In this document: in pieces, positions 21,901-32,542 of the stretch
Layout: each line of letters starts with the position of its first letter
How positions within the stretch are numbered: position 1 is the stretch's first letter
Source of the DNA: Undaria pinnatifida
Lineage: Eukaryota > Sar > Phaeophyceae > Laminariales > Alariaceae
Length of the DNA: 64,000 nucleotides
Assembly: GCA_012845835.1 (NCBI GenBank)
Contig: JABAKD010000004.1
Span: forward strand, 8,316,409 to 8,380,408
Direction: 5' to 3'
Made by a program: the position numbers and the translations under genes
Notes under the pieces: generated by a model
Database searches by the model: none
Seen by the model: the letters and a program-made list of their open reading frames with translations, nothing else
Told to the model about the DNA's origin: nothing

Positions 21901-22130
21901 AGGTCATGGGATTGTTCATCGGGTAGCAATTTTTATTTTCTCCCAAATCTGTTTTTGGGAGAGGTGAATACCTCTTTAAGTGAGGAGCGCCAGGAAAAAA
22001 GCGAAGCAGCACACACCGTTTCATAGCATTCGTCCTAAACTCCTACATATTATTGAAACCCCCCCAGAACCATCTGGGAATCTAGCTTGTTCCGCGCCCG
22101 TCCATCTAAGATATGTCAACGTTAGGAGGT
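18961..22130. other. Noncoding interval with MITE relics
   Basis: Contains a short tandem repeat of ccgccctattttccac with gcgtcgata (19240-19365), a 20-bp hairpin (gggccgcc-gata-ggcggccc, 20248-20267), and MITE family A fragments at about 21365-21415 and 21895-21990 (catgggattgttcatcgg, ttttgggagaggt). No gene was recognised. Confidence 0.6.
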
Positions 22131-22320
22131 GGCATAAGTCAACACAGCTCCAAAATGGACGTTGGACAGCAACGGCGACAGTATACGCAGTTTTCTCGCA
22201 GTCTCTGGGTGACTTCAAACTATTCCGAAAGCTCGCCACACGTGATCCCGCATGCGTTCGGTCGTAGAACTGATGGATAACTGCAAGCATCTGGCCGAGC
22301 ACCCCGAAGCGTGAGAGTAC
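22130..22320 (-). pseudogene. LINE reverse transcriptase relic, 3' half (split by LTR element)
   Basis: On the minus strand, in shifting frames, it reads VLSRFGVLGQMLAVIHQFYD, then GELSE-stop-FEVTQ and LSPLLSNVHFGAVL. These match the LINE palm order ARFGVP / GELS.WF.VTQGLRQGC / LSPLLFNI. It is contiguous in sense with the relic at 33037-33215 once the LTR element and one GTAC are removed. The PQG catalytic-loop region is degenerate. Confidence 0.75.
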
Positions 22321-22801
22321 TGTCAAAGGGTCGTGCTGTGCGTGTGTCAATCATTGAAAGGTAGTCTCGACACTTGTATGCATATCACTCATCATGAGAG
22401 CCTCCGCTCCGGGCCTCTTGACCAGTCACAACAAACCCAATTTGCAACACTGATCATTTATATTATTCCAGAGGGGCAGCCCAAAGCTGCTCGAAACACG
22501 TTTACGCTCTCCCCAAGTTCGTTCAAATACTGACCGCTGTACCAAGCACCTTGCGGAGCTTGTTGACGAACCATCGTAGCGATCCCGACTGGAAGTATTC
22601 TTGCGTAGTAAAGCACCGAGGATAACATAACGAACTGGGTGGAGCTACGGGTTGGCTGTGAGCGGCGCTGGTCACTACAACCTGTACCCTGTTATTGTGT
22701 TCAAGCGTTCGTCTCCGGTATTAAACATAATCGCTCCCTTTGCCTAGTACGCCGTGCCGTTCTTTGGAAAACTCTTAGATCCTGGCGAAACCGTCGAAAC
22801 A
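22321..22801 (-). repeat. 3' LTR (left copy)
   Basis: A 481-bp repeat starting TGTCAAAGGGTCGTGCTG and ending CCGTCGAAACA on the plus strand. It aligns along its full length with 32543-33032, with many substitutions and small indels, so the insertion is old. Confidence 0.9.
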
Positions 22802-22812
22802 CCCTCCCCAGC
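22802..22812 (-). promoter_or_regulatory. Polypurine tract of LTR element
   Basis: On the minus strand, ctggggaggg immediately precedes the 3' LTR start tgtttcg. The position and purine content fit the plus-strand priming site of an LTR retrotransposon and fix its orientation. Confidence 0.7.
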
Positions 22813-22939
22813 TGATTGGCCGGGCGAAGTCACGCCCAAGCGTCAGGCACAAGTCAAGGGGCAAACGAGAAACGAAGTGAGCCCCATTCGATGGTAGAGA
22901 GTACGCGAATAGAAACCGCGATGGTTTGCCTACCACCAA

Positions 22940-23300
22940 CAGCACTCTTTACCTGCTTCGGACGTGTTGGGGATTCTTTGAAGGTCTACCTCTAACACTT
23001 CCGACGGCGTGAGATACGTGGCAGGTATCATAGCTATGCGCTGGCTACGCGATCGCTTCCTAAGCCGGCGTCCGCAAGACAAGACAAAATCTTTCGCGTC
23101 CCTGCACGCACCTGGCCAGTGGACGCGTTCGCGCAGTAGCGACAGCGTTCTGCCTATGCCCGGGTGCCCAGGGTGACAGTGGACCTACGCGAGCAAGTCG
23201 CCTACCAAAGATCGTGGCACGGACAAGAACGACGTACGCCTTTCCAGGTTCCCTCGCTGCTCTATCTCGTACTTTACCGATCCCTGATCGTCGAAAAGGT
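22940..23300 (-). pseudogene. Integrase remnant: zinc-binding domain and start of catalytic core
   Basis: The minus-strand frame reads VHCHPGHPGIGRTLSLLRER then VHWPGACRDAKDFVLSC, the HHCC region of retroviral-type integrases; the second Cys of the CxxC pair appears replaced. It continues to EVLEVDLQRIPNTSEAG, where the Asp fits the first D of the DDE triad. A TAG follows CCWW, and only ~130 bp remain before the polypurine tract, so the rest of the core (second D and E) and C-terminus are deleted. A stop also precedes the VHCH motif. Confidence 0.75.
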
Positions 23301-23313
23301 ACCTCGCCACTTC

Positions 23314-23976
23314 TCAATTACTAATCTGACCTTGCCCCCCTGCCCCTCCCACACTCTCAAACGCCTTCCTAACCTCCCGGAGAGGTGAATCCCCCTTCTG
23401 CCGCTTGACCAAACCCGGCACGTCCAGCAACGCCTTAATTGCCCGTTCAACCACCGCTCGTTCAGGCGGGCGCTCCCTGAACGGCAGCCCCCCATTCCCT
23501 ATGGAGGGAGTCCTCATGCTGCCGCCTGGTGGGGGCGCGGTACCCGCTCGCCCCGTCAGCGCCCCCCCCGTGGTCGCCCTTGTCGACGGCGACCCCGTCG
23601 ATCCTGGCGTGGCTGGATCAGTGTGTGACCCGGGCCCCGGTCGATCGGCGTGGTCAGGAAGCGGCCACAGCCCCACCGACGAGGCGGGCCCCCACGCCAA
23701 CTGCCTCACCGCCACGGGGGTGCAGGTCCCCAGCGCGGCGAATCGTTCGTAGAACGGGAGGGTCAGCAGTTGCTTGTCCCTCACGCCCTCTTCTTCGGAC
23801 GTTTGCGTGGCTATGACGTGGTAGCAAGGCTGTGAGACGCTGTCAACAATGCCTCCAAGCAGCGAAGGCGCAGCGGGCGAGCGTGGTTTCACCGGGCGTG
23901 GTTTCGGCGGGCTTAGGTCGGCTGTGTTCGTCGCGATAATAACCTTCTTCTCGTACTCACCCCGAGAGTCGACCAC
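23314..23976 (-). pseudogene. Linker between RNase H and integrase of the LTR element
   Basis: A 220-codon minus-strand frame, Pro/Ser/Gly-rich in the middle and ending ERAIKALLDVPGLVKRQK and AFESVGGAGGQGQISN. No recognised domain. By position it is the tether between RNase H and the integrase zinc domain. The frame continues toward the integrase after a stop. Confidence 0.5.
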
Positions 23977-24017
23977 GCCTTCGATGAACGGGACTAGGTC
24001 CTTCAGTAGAATTCCAT

Positions 24018-25405
24018 CTAAGGCCGGCCCTGTGGCCCCACATAATCGCCCGACTCGCCAAAGGTCGCATGATCGGGGTTGTCAATGGAATCGGCTGCGG
24101 GGCTTGGTTGGAGAAGACGGGACAACGCGTCGGGGAGCTGGTGGGATGAGCCAGCTCTCCATCGCATCGTCATGTCGAAGTCTCCCAAGCGCAGCGCCCA
24201 GCGGTACAACTTGGGGCCTAGGTTGCGGCTACGGAAGAACCAAGTAAGCGCCAAACAATCCGTGACTAGCGCGAACGAACTACCCGCTAGGTACGGCCAA
24301 ACAAACGGGCCACTTCCCACAGTACCGACATGCACTCCCTTTCTGTGGCTCCGCGCTGCTCGTCCGTCGCCGGCTGGCGGTGGCTAGCATAGGCGATGGC
24401 CGTCTCTGCTCCCTCGATTTCCTGCGTCAGGGCGCCGCCGGCCCACGCAGCACTCCTGTCTGTATGCAGTACAAACGGCGTGTCCCATGCAGGGAAGGCT
24501 GGGATGGGGGAGGAGGTCAGGGCGTGCCGGTACAGTTCTGTCCATGTGGTGAGCGGGCGGCGGGGGATTTTAAAGGCAAAGGCTGTGTTGCGCAGCATAT
24601 CTTTGAACGGTGCAGCCAATACGCGGTGTCGTTCGACGTACTGCCCAAGAGACCCTGTCAGTTCCAGGAACGTGCGCACCTCTTCAACCGCGGTAGGCGG
24701 GGTAAGCCTTGCTGTCGCTGCTAGCTTGGACTCCGTCGGCCGCAAGCCCTGCCGGTCCACTACCATCCCCACAAAATTACAGGCTCGCGCAACACCACTT
24801 GGGTTTCGCAAAGTTCACCGAAAGCCCTCTCGCTTGAAGGCGAGATAAGACCGCGGAAGCGAGGGCAAGGTGATGATGTTACCCAAACCGCCACTGTCAG
24901 TCTTCACGCAGCTATTAAGGGCGCGGTAGTTCTGGCCCAACTGCAAGCTACCATCCTTCTTGGGCACCGCCACACATCTAGCAGCCCAGGCGGAGGTGGA
25001 TTTGCCAATAATCCATCTATCCACGAGCTTCTTTACGTCTAGCTGAACATTGTCAGCCTCTTCTGGCGAAAAGTGATGTTGCTTCGCTGCGATCCGCGCA
25101 CACTCTTCGTCAATCAGGGGAGACCGCAACTTCCTCATCGTGCACGTGCGAACGTTTTGCGTGTCCCACGGGAACAGACCTGCAATGTTCTGCGGACGAA
25201 GTACGCCCTTCAGCCCTTTGTGCCGAATCACACTAAGCTGCCCCACGGAGAGCTCGACCCCACGTGATCGGTTCTCGTTGCTGCCGGACTCTAGGACAGG
25301 CGTGGGGTCGTCGGTGGACTCAGGAAGCGGGTCAGCAGGGGGTGGGGGCGAGTGTACGAACAAGGAGGGAAAATGATCCTCATTCCTCGCGTTGAGCTCT
25401 ATCAC
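24018..25405 (-). pseudogene. Reverse transcriptase-RNase H remnant lacking the RT catalytic core
   Basis: The first part (25405-24815) holds WIIGKSTSAWAARCVAVPKK then DGSLQLGQNYRALN, the fingers of a gypsy RT. Instead of the palm with F/YxDD it passes within ~10 codons to VLSRLQARGLSVNFAKPKWC, which lies after the palm in intact elements. A +1 shift follows, then FVGMVVDRQGLRPTESK and the connection. RNase H shows HTDRS, TERECMSVLW, a further frameshift, FALVTDCLALTWFFRS, and ends SHQLPDALSR. The catalytic aspartates of the polymerase are therefore absent, while RNase H motifs are still readable. Confidence 0.85.
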
Positions 25406-25880
25406 TTATGCAATCGGGTGCCCGCTTCGCACTACCGCCGGCGCCCTGCGGGTGTTAACCACCTTACAGTACATCAGGGTCCCCGGCCCCACCCGCGCCA
25501 TCCCTACTACCGCACCGCCGTCGGTGTCATACTATTCCACCGGCTGGATCAGGACCAGTTGCCACTCGTGGGGTTGGGCCCCCTGTGCGTAATTCTCTAG
25601 TGCGACTACCAAGACCCCCCCCACTTCTACCTGCCGAAACAATCGAAACTCCCATTGCAACGTACCGTCGTCTTCCCATGCCTGCCTAGTCCACGAAGCA
25701 CATTGGCAGCGACGGGACTGACGGTTGGGCGGGGGCGAGGGGCGGGGAGCGCCGGGAGCTGTCAGCAACGAGGTTCAGTGCATAGTAGAGGTCCCACGAC
25801 TGCTTGGTGACCAAGTTACGCCGTTAAAACGGCACCCACGGCGACCTGGGTGATGACTCAACCCCTTTACCTTCTCCGAG

Positions 25881-26200
25881 CTAGATGGTGCTGCTGTTGG
25901 GTTTGAAAAAGCTTGCCCCTAAGATGAAGGCGTACGGCAAATCCTTCACAATCCTGAATGCAATGTTCCCGGTCCTATTCTCGGGCGGCACCACTGTAGG
26001 CAACACCGTCGACCCCATGATCTCCATACCGGGGATCTTATTGCCCGCCGGGTTTGCAGCCTGAAGGGAGCCATTTGACCCGACGGCTAAGCATTCGCTG
26101 CCGTGCACTTCCTCCCCGGGATTGTACACTACTCCAAAATGCCGGCGATATGTAGTTGCCGCCCCCGGCCCCGGTATCAACGAGGATCCGCACCGGAATA
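25881..26200 (-). pseudogene. Retropepsin-type protease remnant
   Basis: At about 26130-26200 the minus strand reads IPVRILVDTGAGGGNYISPA, with the DTGA active site of aspartic proteases. A frameshift then moves to the frame ending DLPYAFILGASFFKPNSSTI, which matches the C-terminal ILGxxF strand. The two halves are out of frame, so the enzyme is dead. 25532-25800 between protease and RT shows no recognised domain. Confidence 0.75.
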
Positions 26201-26481
26201 CGCCCCGTCATTCTTCACAGCCTGCTCTGGACCCACAGCTGCTGGTCACTCATAACTTGTTCCCCGGGAGTGAGTACCTCCCCGGGGCGCTCCTTCAGGC
26301 GTAAGATCGGCTACCCCCTCGCCTCCCAAAACCTCTACATCCTCGTCAAAGTGCAAGGCCATGACGTCGGCCTGCTCGTCGGATACCGCATACAACCGGT
26401 GCTTACCGCGCGATACCGTCCGGCTTGCATCCAACTCCGACCGCTTTTTAGCCGCGTAGGACTGAAAGTATCCAACCGGCA

Positions 26482-28559
26482 TCATGAGGGATCACGGTTG
26501 AACGAGCACTCCTGACACGGGCACGCGCCCTGGAAAGAAAAACCTGTGCTTCGACAAGAAGGCAGCTCTCTCCTGGCGCGGGGCGTCCACCTTCGGCAAC
26601 CCGGGCAGCGTTGCTGGCCCTGCATTCTCACCTGTGGTGGTGCCCTGTCCAGAGCCTCGAGGTGTCCCCTGCGAGACGGGGAGCCCCGTCGCGGGACCAT
26701 GCTTGCTGAAGGGTAACCTGTGCCGCCCCGGTGTTGAGGCCGCCTGAGTGGTAAACGCCGCGACGGCCTGGTACGAGTTGCTGGCTCCCACCTCCTGCTG
26801 TCGCGCCACATCGTATTCCAGATTGCGAGGGGAAGTGTGCCGGTCAAGAAAGGCATCCGCGGGCGGCCCCGGGTAGCTGTCCTCGCCGCCATCAATCGCG
26901 GCAAGCATCTCCGCCTCTGCTCTCCTGGAGGGTATCTTCGCAAGCAGCGCGGAGATGTCGGGACGCGACTGGCGAAACAACATTCTCACCTCCGCCATCA
27001 ATTCGCCCCTTACGGACGTGAGCCTCGGGGATGGCCCGCCATCCCTTTTTGAGCTTGCCACGGGCAGGTTGTCCATACACCGTTTTGCGCGTGGACGCAA
27101 GATCGACCAGACCAACGAAGAAGCACGGGTTTTTTCCAGCTCTAGCCGCCATTTGTAGGCTCGTTAGGTTCGTATAATCAATCTGCAGCGGGCGGATCTC
27201 TACTTGAGTGCGCAAGAGGCACTCAGGCACCACTCCCTATAGACCCGAATTGTCGAAGGCACTGGGCAGCAACAGCTGGACTAGGTGCTCCAGGAGATCG
27301 ATCAGCTGCTGTTCCGTGATGTACCTGCAACAGAAGATTGCTTTCGAAGAATGGGGACGAATCGGGTCGGCAATATACGCCCGGCATCCCAACCCCAACC
27401 GGCGCGAGGCTGCCTTCCACGCTTCCGCTTCGCGCACGGCGGTGTTGTTGAGCCCCGGTCTTTCGGGAACCCGACTGTAGCAATTCTCGCGCATTAGCTT
27501 CCTCAGCCACTCCGTGACCGAGGCATCTTGCGCTCGGATCTGGACAAATGATCCGTCAATTGCCGGAACCTCGACCAGCTCCGTTGGCGTCAGCTCGTCG
27601 TGGGTGCCCAATTGGTCCCCGATTATCTCCTGAAACAGCTCCCTCTGCAACGAAGACATGATAACCAGCTCGGGATGCAGGTGGGGTAGGCCTGCGATAA
27701 TGTGGCGGCGGTCCGGGGTGAGCGTCCAGATACCACGGTCCGCGATCCCAAGTACCTTCACGACCTTGTCCGGGAAAAAGGCTTGGTTGTTGCGCACGGA
27801 CAACTCCCCGGATGATGCCCCCTTGTAGATCGGTCCTGACGCCTTGCCGTCAATTGTGTCGTGAATACGCCTTAAGGCTATACTGGGATCCTGCATCTCC
27901 CTCACACTGCGACTCTTGCCGCCCCCCGCTCCAGTGAAGCATCGGCTACCTGCGCCTCGTGAGCCGCCGGAGTCACTGGGGCCGGTATGCTCAGGGCCTG
28001 GGCCGGTCCGCCCAAGGCCACCAGAATTTGCTGGGGTAGAGGCTCTGAAATGGGGCCTCGCTACTGCACACAGACGGGCGGCGGCGGCCCCTGAGGCAGA
28101 TGGGGGTATCCCGGACCGGGGACCTGGTGCGACCCGTACGCGGGTGGTCCCGGAGGTAGCCGCGGCTGCTGCCCCGGGCCGGGTACCTGCGGTGGCCCGT
28201 AGCCAGACTGTCCCGGAGGTAGCGGAGGCTGTCCCGAGTGGGGCCCCTGCTGCGGCCCGACATTGACCCCCTGCGGCTGCTGTGACCCGTAGGGGGGCGG
28301 TCCCGGAGGTAGCCGAGCCTGCTGCCCCGGCGGGGGACCTGCTGTGGCCCGTAGACAGGCTGTCCCGGAGGTAGCGGAAGCTGTCCCGAGTCAGGGCCCT
28401 GCTGCTGTCCGAATTTGGCCCCCTGCGGGAGCCGGGGTATCGGCCCCGAAGGTAGCGGCGGCTGCCACTGGCCACCTCCCACTGCTGGGGCGGGGAGAAC
28501 AGGGAAGGCGGCGCGACCAGGAAAGCTTCTCCCCCGTGGCGACGTGGCCCCGCCCACAA
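26482..28559 (-). pseudogene. Gag-like region of LTR element
   Basis: The main frame (28559-27237) starts with a Pro/Gly/Gln-rich part and, after residue ~220, has a folded-looking portion: DPSIALRRIHDTIDGKASGP, GIWTLTPDRRHIIAGLPHL, AEAWKAASRRLGLGCRAYIA. It shifts frame near 27237 and again near 27115. The N-terminal part is a ~66-bp tandem repeat (28130-28420) encoding LPPGxxxYGxxQ motifs, broken by a frameshift near 28330. No clear CCHC knuckle; CPCQEC near 26510 is only suggestive. Confidence 0.6.
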
Positions 28560-28656
28560 CAGTACGCAGCTAAGCTTAACCAGTCCTTGGACTGCCGATC
28601 TGAGTGATTATTATATTATCAATCGTATCGGGTAACGTAGTAAAATAGTCCTCCCA

Positions 28657-28930
28657 GTTTGTCATCTTGGCCTGCGAGCCTCATTTCACCTATGATTTCA
28701 ACACTATTCCTACGGGATGGCACACGATAAGTATTATAATATAACATGAATCATCATTTTTTTGTATATTTTATACTCCGGAGTATATGTTTATATATAT
28801 AGTTTTAATGCTGGAAGCACTGCCAGTATACTGAAGATGCTGCCAGCGCACTGGTGGTACTACGCGTATATTAAATGCGCAGCCATCGTTACAGAAGCAT
28901 TAACCTGGTGGCACTGTATCTATAAGTGTC
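28657..28930 (+). repeat. Repeat B, copy 1 (contains an unoccupied MITE site)
   Basis: Runs from tttgtcatcttgg through cactattcctacgggatgg to the gccagtatactg-rich part. It matches 29030-29044 plus 29296-29490, the second copy, which is interrupted by a MITE exactly at ATCT (28664-28667 here). Confidence 0.75.
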
Positions 28931-29044
28931 ATAGTACGACAGCTCTATTACCGTCACTTTTACTCTCCCGCTCAGCTACTCTTCTCACGGAGCGACACAG
29001 TGGAAGTATAATATTAATAGTATATGCCTCCTCTTTTGTCATCT

Positions 29045-29295
29045 GACGCGTGCTACGATAGAGGTGGGCCATTTTTTTCTATTTCTACTCCTCAATTTGG
29101 AATTAAGACCTCTTCCAAAACCTGTTTTTGGAGATTTTTTTTTGCTGCTCCTCGATGAATAATCTCATGGGCCTACGTAAAAGACGATAATGATGCAAAC
29201 GAAAATGGCGTATTTCCGACGGTTTTGGGTCAAGGAGCCCCGTCATTCAGAAAATATTCCAGACGAAAAGTGCTACCTCTACCGTAGCACGCGTC
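29045..29295 (+). mobile_element. MITE family A, complete copy with TSD ATCT
   Basis: A 251-bp element from gacgcgtgctacgatagag to ctctaccgtagcacgcgtc, terminal inverted repeats of 19 bp with one mismatch, flanked by ATCT at 29041-29044 and 29296-29299. The interior shares ttttgggtcaaggagccccg and tcattcagaaaatattcc with the other copies. No coding capacity. Confidence 0.92.
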
Positions 29296-29640
29296 ATCTT
29301 GGTCCATGAGTCTCATTGCCCGTAGGATTACAATACTATTCCTATGGGATGACGCGGTGTAAGTGTCATAATCGTCGTTGTTTTAACATGATGGACGTAC
29401 TGCCAGTATACTAAAAACAATGCCAGTGCCCTGGTGATATTGCCCGTCTATTAGGTGCGCCGCCCTCATATGGGGACTAGACCGTAGTACAAACCTGTCT
29501 CTGGCCGCCTACTCCGACGTTTTGGGTCTACACCCAACATATTGAAAGCGATGCCAGTATGGAGATACTGCCAGTGTACTGGGGATGCTGCCAGTATACT
29601 GGTATGCCGCCCTCATTATGCGGACTACTGGTACTGCAGT
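29296..29640 (+). repeat. Repeat B copy 2 and gccagtatactg motif cluster
   Basis: The second copy of Repeat B continues after the MITE and includes multiple gccagtatactg/gccagtgtactgg motifs at 28815, 29403, 29550, 29570 and 29588. It ends in a TTG microsatellite (29640-29666). Confidence 0.65.
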
Positions 29641-29984
29641 TGTTGTTGTTGTTGTTGTTGTTGTTCTCACACTAACTTGCATAATCAAGTCCGTGGTCAC
29701 AGGACATGCTCCAGTCACTCTGGAGCCGAGGAATACCCCAGGGAAAAACACAAACAAACCAAAGGTGGTACACGCATATATCACAGCTGACGCAATTCAT
29801 GCCTCCACGGGAAACACATAAAAATGAAATCGGGACTCACCCTACGATGTGCCAGGTCCATACTGGTGCATCAATACGTCTTACTACTCGCGCCTGGAAA
29901 AACCGACTGTACCGCTTGCCACCCAAGAAAGACTACCTCGTATATATTGCACGTAGTATCTATCACTACGCATACGCACGACAC

Positions 29985-30135
29985 AATGAAAAGAAAATAA
30001 GATAAAGGAAAGGAAAGAAAAGACAAGAAAGCGAAAAAACGAAAAAGGAAGGGAACGAAAAGAAAATACAAGAAAAGCAAGAAAAGACAAGACAAGAAGA
30101 GGAAGCAAGGAAAGGAAAAGAGAAAAAAAAAATGT
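29985..30135 (+). repeat. Purine-rich AAAAG/GAAAAG simple repeat
   Basis: About 140 bp of A/G-only sequence dominated by gaaaag units. A weaker analogous run follows the phrase tatcactacgcatacgc again at 43631-43720. Confidence 0.85.
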
Positions 30136-30252
30136 CATACTAGCAGACCCTTGGAACCGACTAAAGACGGCATCGAGCTCATAGAGGGTATCAAGTGCAT
30201 CATCAAAGGCACTGGGGACAGAACGCAACATGGCGAAGAAGTCAGGGCGGTC

Positions 30253-32300
30253 TTACGCTATCTTCTGACGGCCATTGGAAGGCCCACAAATTTTAAGACG
30301 ATGATGGCCAGACCCAGACTTAAGTCTCTTGGGCATGACCCCTCCCCTTCCCCCCATCCCCCTCCCCCCCCCCCCTCCTCCCCTCCCCCCCTCACCCCCT
30401 CCCCTCCCCCCTCCCCCCGGACGCTTAGAGATGCCGACGGTGGATGGCGCTGCCGCAGCCTTTGCGCGTCGCTCTGCAGGTTTGCGTCTCTCCGTTTCGT
30501 CCATATTCCGCATGAACAACTCGACTCCCTCCTCTACTTGTCGAAACCACCTGCCGGCCTTCTGAGGAGCCTTTCGCCACCCATCGAACTTCATTCCAAA
30601 GACCGACATATCTTCCTTCAGATAAGCCATCCAGTCCTTCTCTTGCCCCCCTGAGTAGCCCTTACCTCCAACAAGCTCCCCAAACATCACCCTCTGTGGC
30701 AGACGCTCCTCTCCCATACGTGCTACGAATCCCGCGAACAATATCATTCGTTTGCGCACTATCACTTCTATGCTCTCGGAAGCTGTCTTGGCAAGCGCGT
30801 CGGCATACGATAGGGTGTGGTCGTCGCGCTTCCGTTTCCGCCATCCGAGGCATCGAAGGAGCACGGAGTGGCAAACCCGTCGTAGCCTGTCCTAGTCAGG
30901 CTTGTTCGGGCTCCACGTAATGCAACCGTAAAGCAATGTCTCGACCACCTCAGCTTTCAGCAACCGCACCTTCAACCGTAAGCGCACAACGGGCGATCAT
31001 AGATTTCAACCTTGTACCGCTGAAAGCATGCCCAGACCCTCTGAAGACGCCGCGTCATTTCAATGCTAAGGTCTCTGTCTGCGGTGATAGCCCCGCCCAA
31101 GTGCACAAACTCGATTGTTTGTTTGTATACCTGGCCGACTGCATTGATTGTGAACGACACCTTCCCCCCGCCTTTGGCTCGCAGGGACACAATCTCTGTT
31201 TTCGCCTCGGAGACCGTAAGCCCGAACGACGAGCACGCAGTCACGATCACCGTCATCATCCTCTCCAGCCCTTCTGATGATCGCGATACGATGCCCGCAT
31301 CGTCCACGTACAGCATACCCCACAATCTCTGCACCTCATCCCCATCCTTCATCGTTGCATCTTTCCAATGTTGCAGCACACCACCTCCCCTCCACACAGC
31401 GACGATGATATCGTGGAACTTTTCGAGAGTGTTCAATTCTCCTTCGTCGGCCAAAACCTAGAGCTCGGCCGGGAGACCATCGAGCCCTACCGCCTTTCGG
31501 TTCGCCAACGCACGGATCGCCTCCTCTACTTCGTACCTAGACGGGACATCGTCCAGTGGTCTGCACGGGGGCCACCGCTTAAGCTCGTCCACAATGCTCG
31601 GGTCAAGGGTCGGCGACTTGGTGTTAAGCAGTTTGTGAAACCACCTCACCCACCGCTCGCAGATGAAGGCATTGTCCCGCAGCAGTCGACCTTTCTCGTA
31701 TTTGATGTACTGCGAGTGAAACGTCCTCTCCCTTCCACATCCCTCCCAGTAGAAGCCAAATTGATCACCTTCTCGGATACGCCCTTCGAGTTGGCTGACG
31801 TAATCTTCGAAGAACCTCTGTACAGCTTCTGCCCGCGTGCGTTTCAGCTGTTTGGTAGTCGCCTTCAAGGCTCGCCGTAGACCACGATCGTTTGGAGCAG
31901 AACAGACCCGTTTCCTCGCGTCTTCCCTATCTTGCCATCGTCGGTTCAACTCCGCTTTCGGCTCCTCGGTTGCACACCAGCTCTTCGGTACTTGTTTGCG
32001 CCAAATAGGGGGCGCTATGTCGGCCGCATTCGACATCAGCGTCTTGGTCAGTAATGAGGTCATGTCATCAACGCTTCCGGCATTAGTACCGCGTATCGGG
32101 GAGGCAAGCTTGGCTGCTATCGCGTTTTGGAAATTCATCCGGAGATGCGGGTCCGCCATTAATCTTGGTGTATCAATAGCTCGCCGGTTTTTGATTACTC
32201 TCTTCGGACGATTTGGTGCGATGCGGCCCAAAATGCGAATATTCCTATTTCGAAGTTGTGGTCCGACTCAGCATTCTCCCTGGGTGGGGTCCGCACACTG
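30253..32300 (-). pseudogene. APE-type LINE remnant with internal RT deletion, nested in LTR element
   Basis: The minus strand starts with the tail of an AP endonuclease domain (ESDHNFEIGIFAF; SDHN is the conserved catalytic end motif). It continues with a basic linker, an EEAIRALANRKAVGLDGLPA finger motif, then after a stop VAVWRGGGVLQHWKDATMK. It then jumps directly to RLWGMLYVDDAGIVSRSSEG and LTVSEAKTEIVSLRAKG, so the RT segment between the fingers and YVDD is deleted. The C-terminus follows (CLGWRKRKRDDHTLSYADAL, RMILFAGFVARMGEERLPQR) and ends in a Gly/Arg-rich stretch over a C-tract (30340-30420). 5'-truncated and defective. Confidence 0.85.
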
Positions 32301-32524
32301 ACATTACATACCAATAGTCTATTCACTTGCCGTGCAGTATAACTGGTTGGCGAGTGCATACGCCCGGGTCGTACCATATATATCCAGAACAGGCCCACTA
32401 CCCGGCATCAGAGCATTCATTCCTTGTGTACTATTCATTGGTAGTAACGAGGCGCGACCTCAATACCTACAGTAGTAGTCCAACCTGCGATGTGGGATGA
32501 CTACTGTGATAACTCGAATCTTTA

Positions 32525-32542
32525 TTCTTAGATTGGACACCA
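32525..32542 (-). promoter_or_regulatory. Primer binding site of LTR element
   Basis: Directly inside the 5' LTR the minus strand reads tggtgtccaatctaagaa. A TGG start is expected for a site complementary to a tRNA 3' CCA end. The tRNA was not identified. Confidence 0.6.

Noticed and set aside
22333-22533. Open frame shared with 32555-32761
   Set aside because: It is shared because both lie in the two LTRs; there is no evidence of translation.
27916-28607. Plus-strand frames with PEVAEAVP repeats
   Set aside because: They are the opposite strand of the Pro/Gly/Gln-rich tandem repeat in the gag region.
31063-32301. Plus-strand open frames over the LINE
   Set aside because: They are antisense shadows of the minus-strand LINE RT, which has recognisable motifs.
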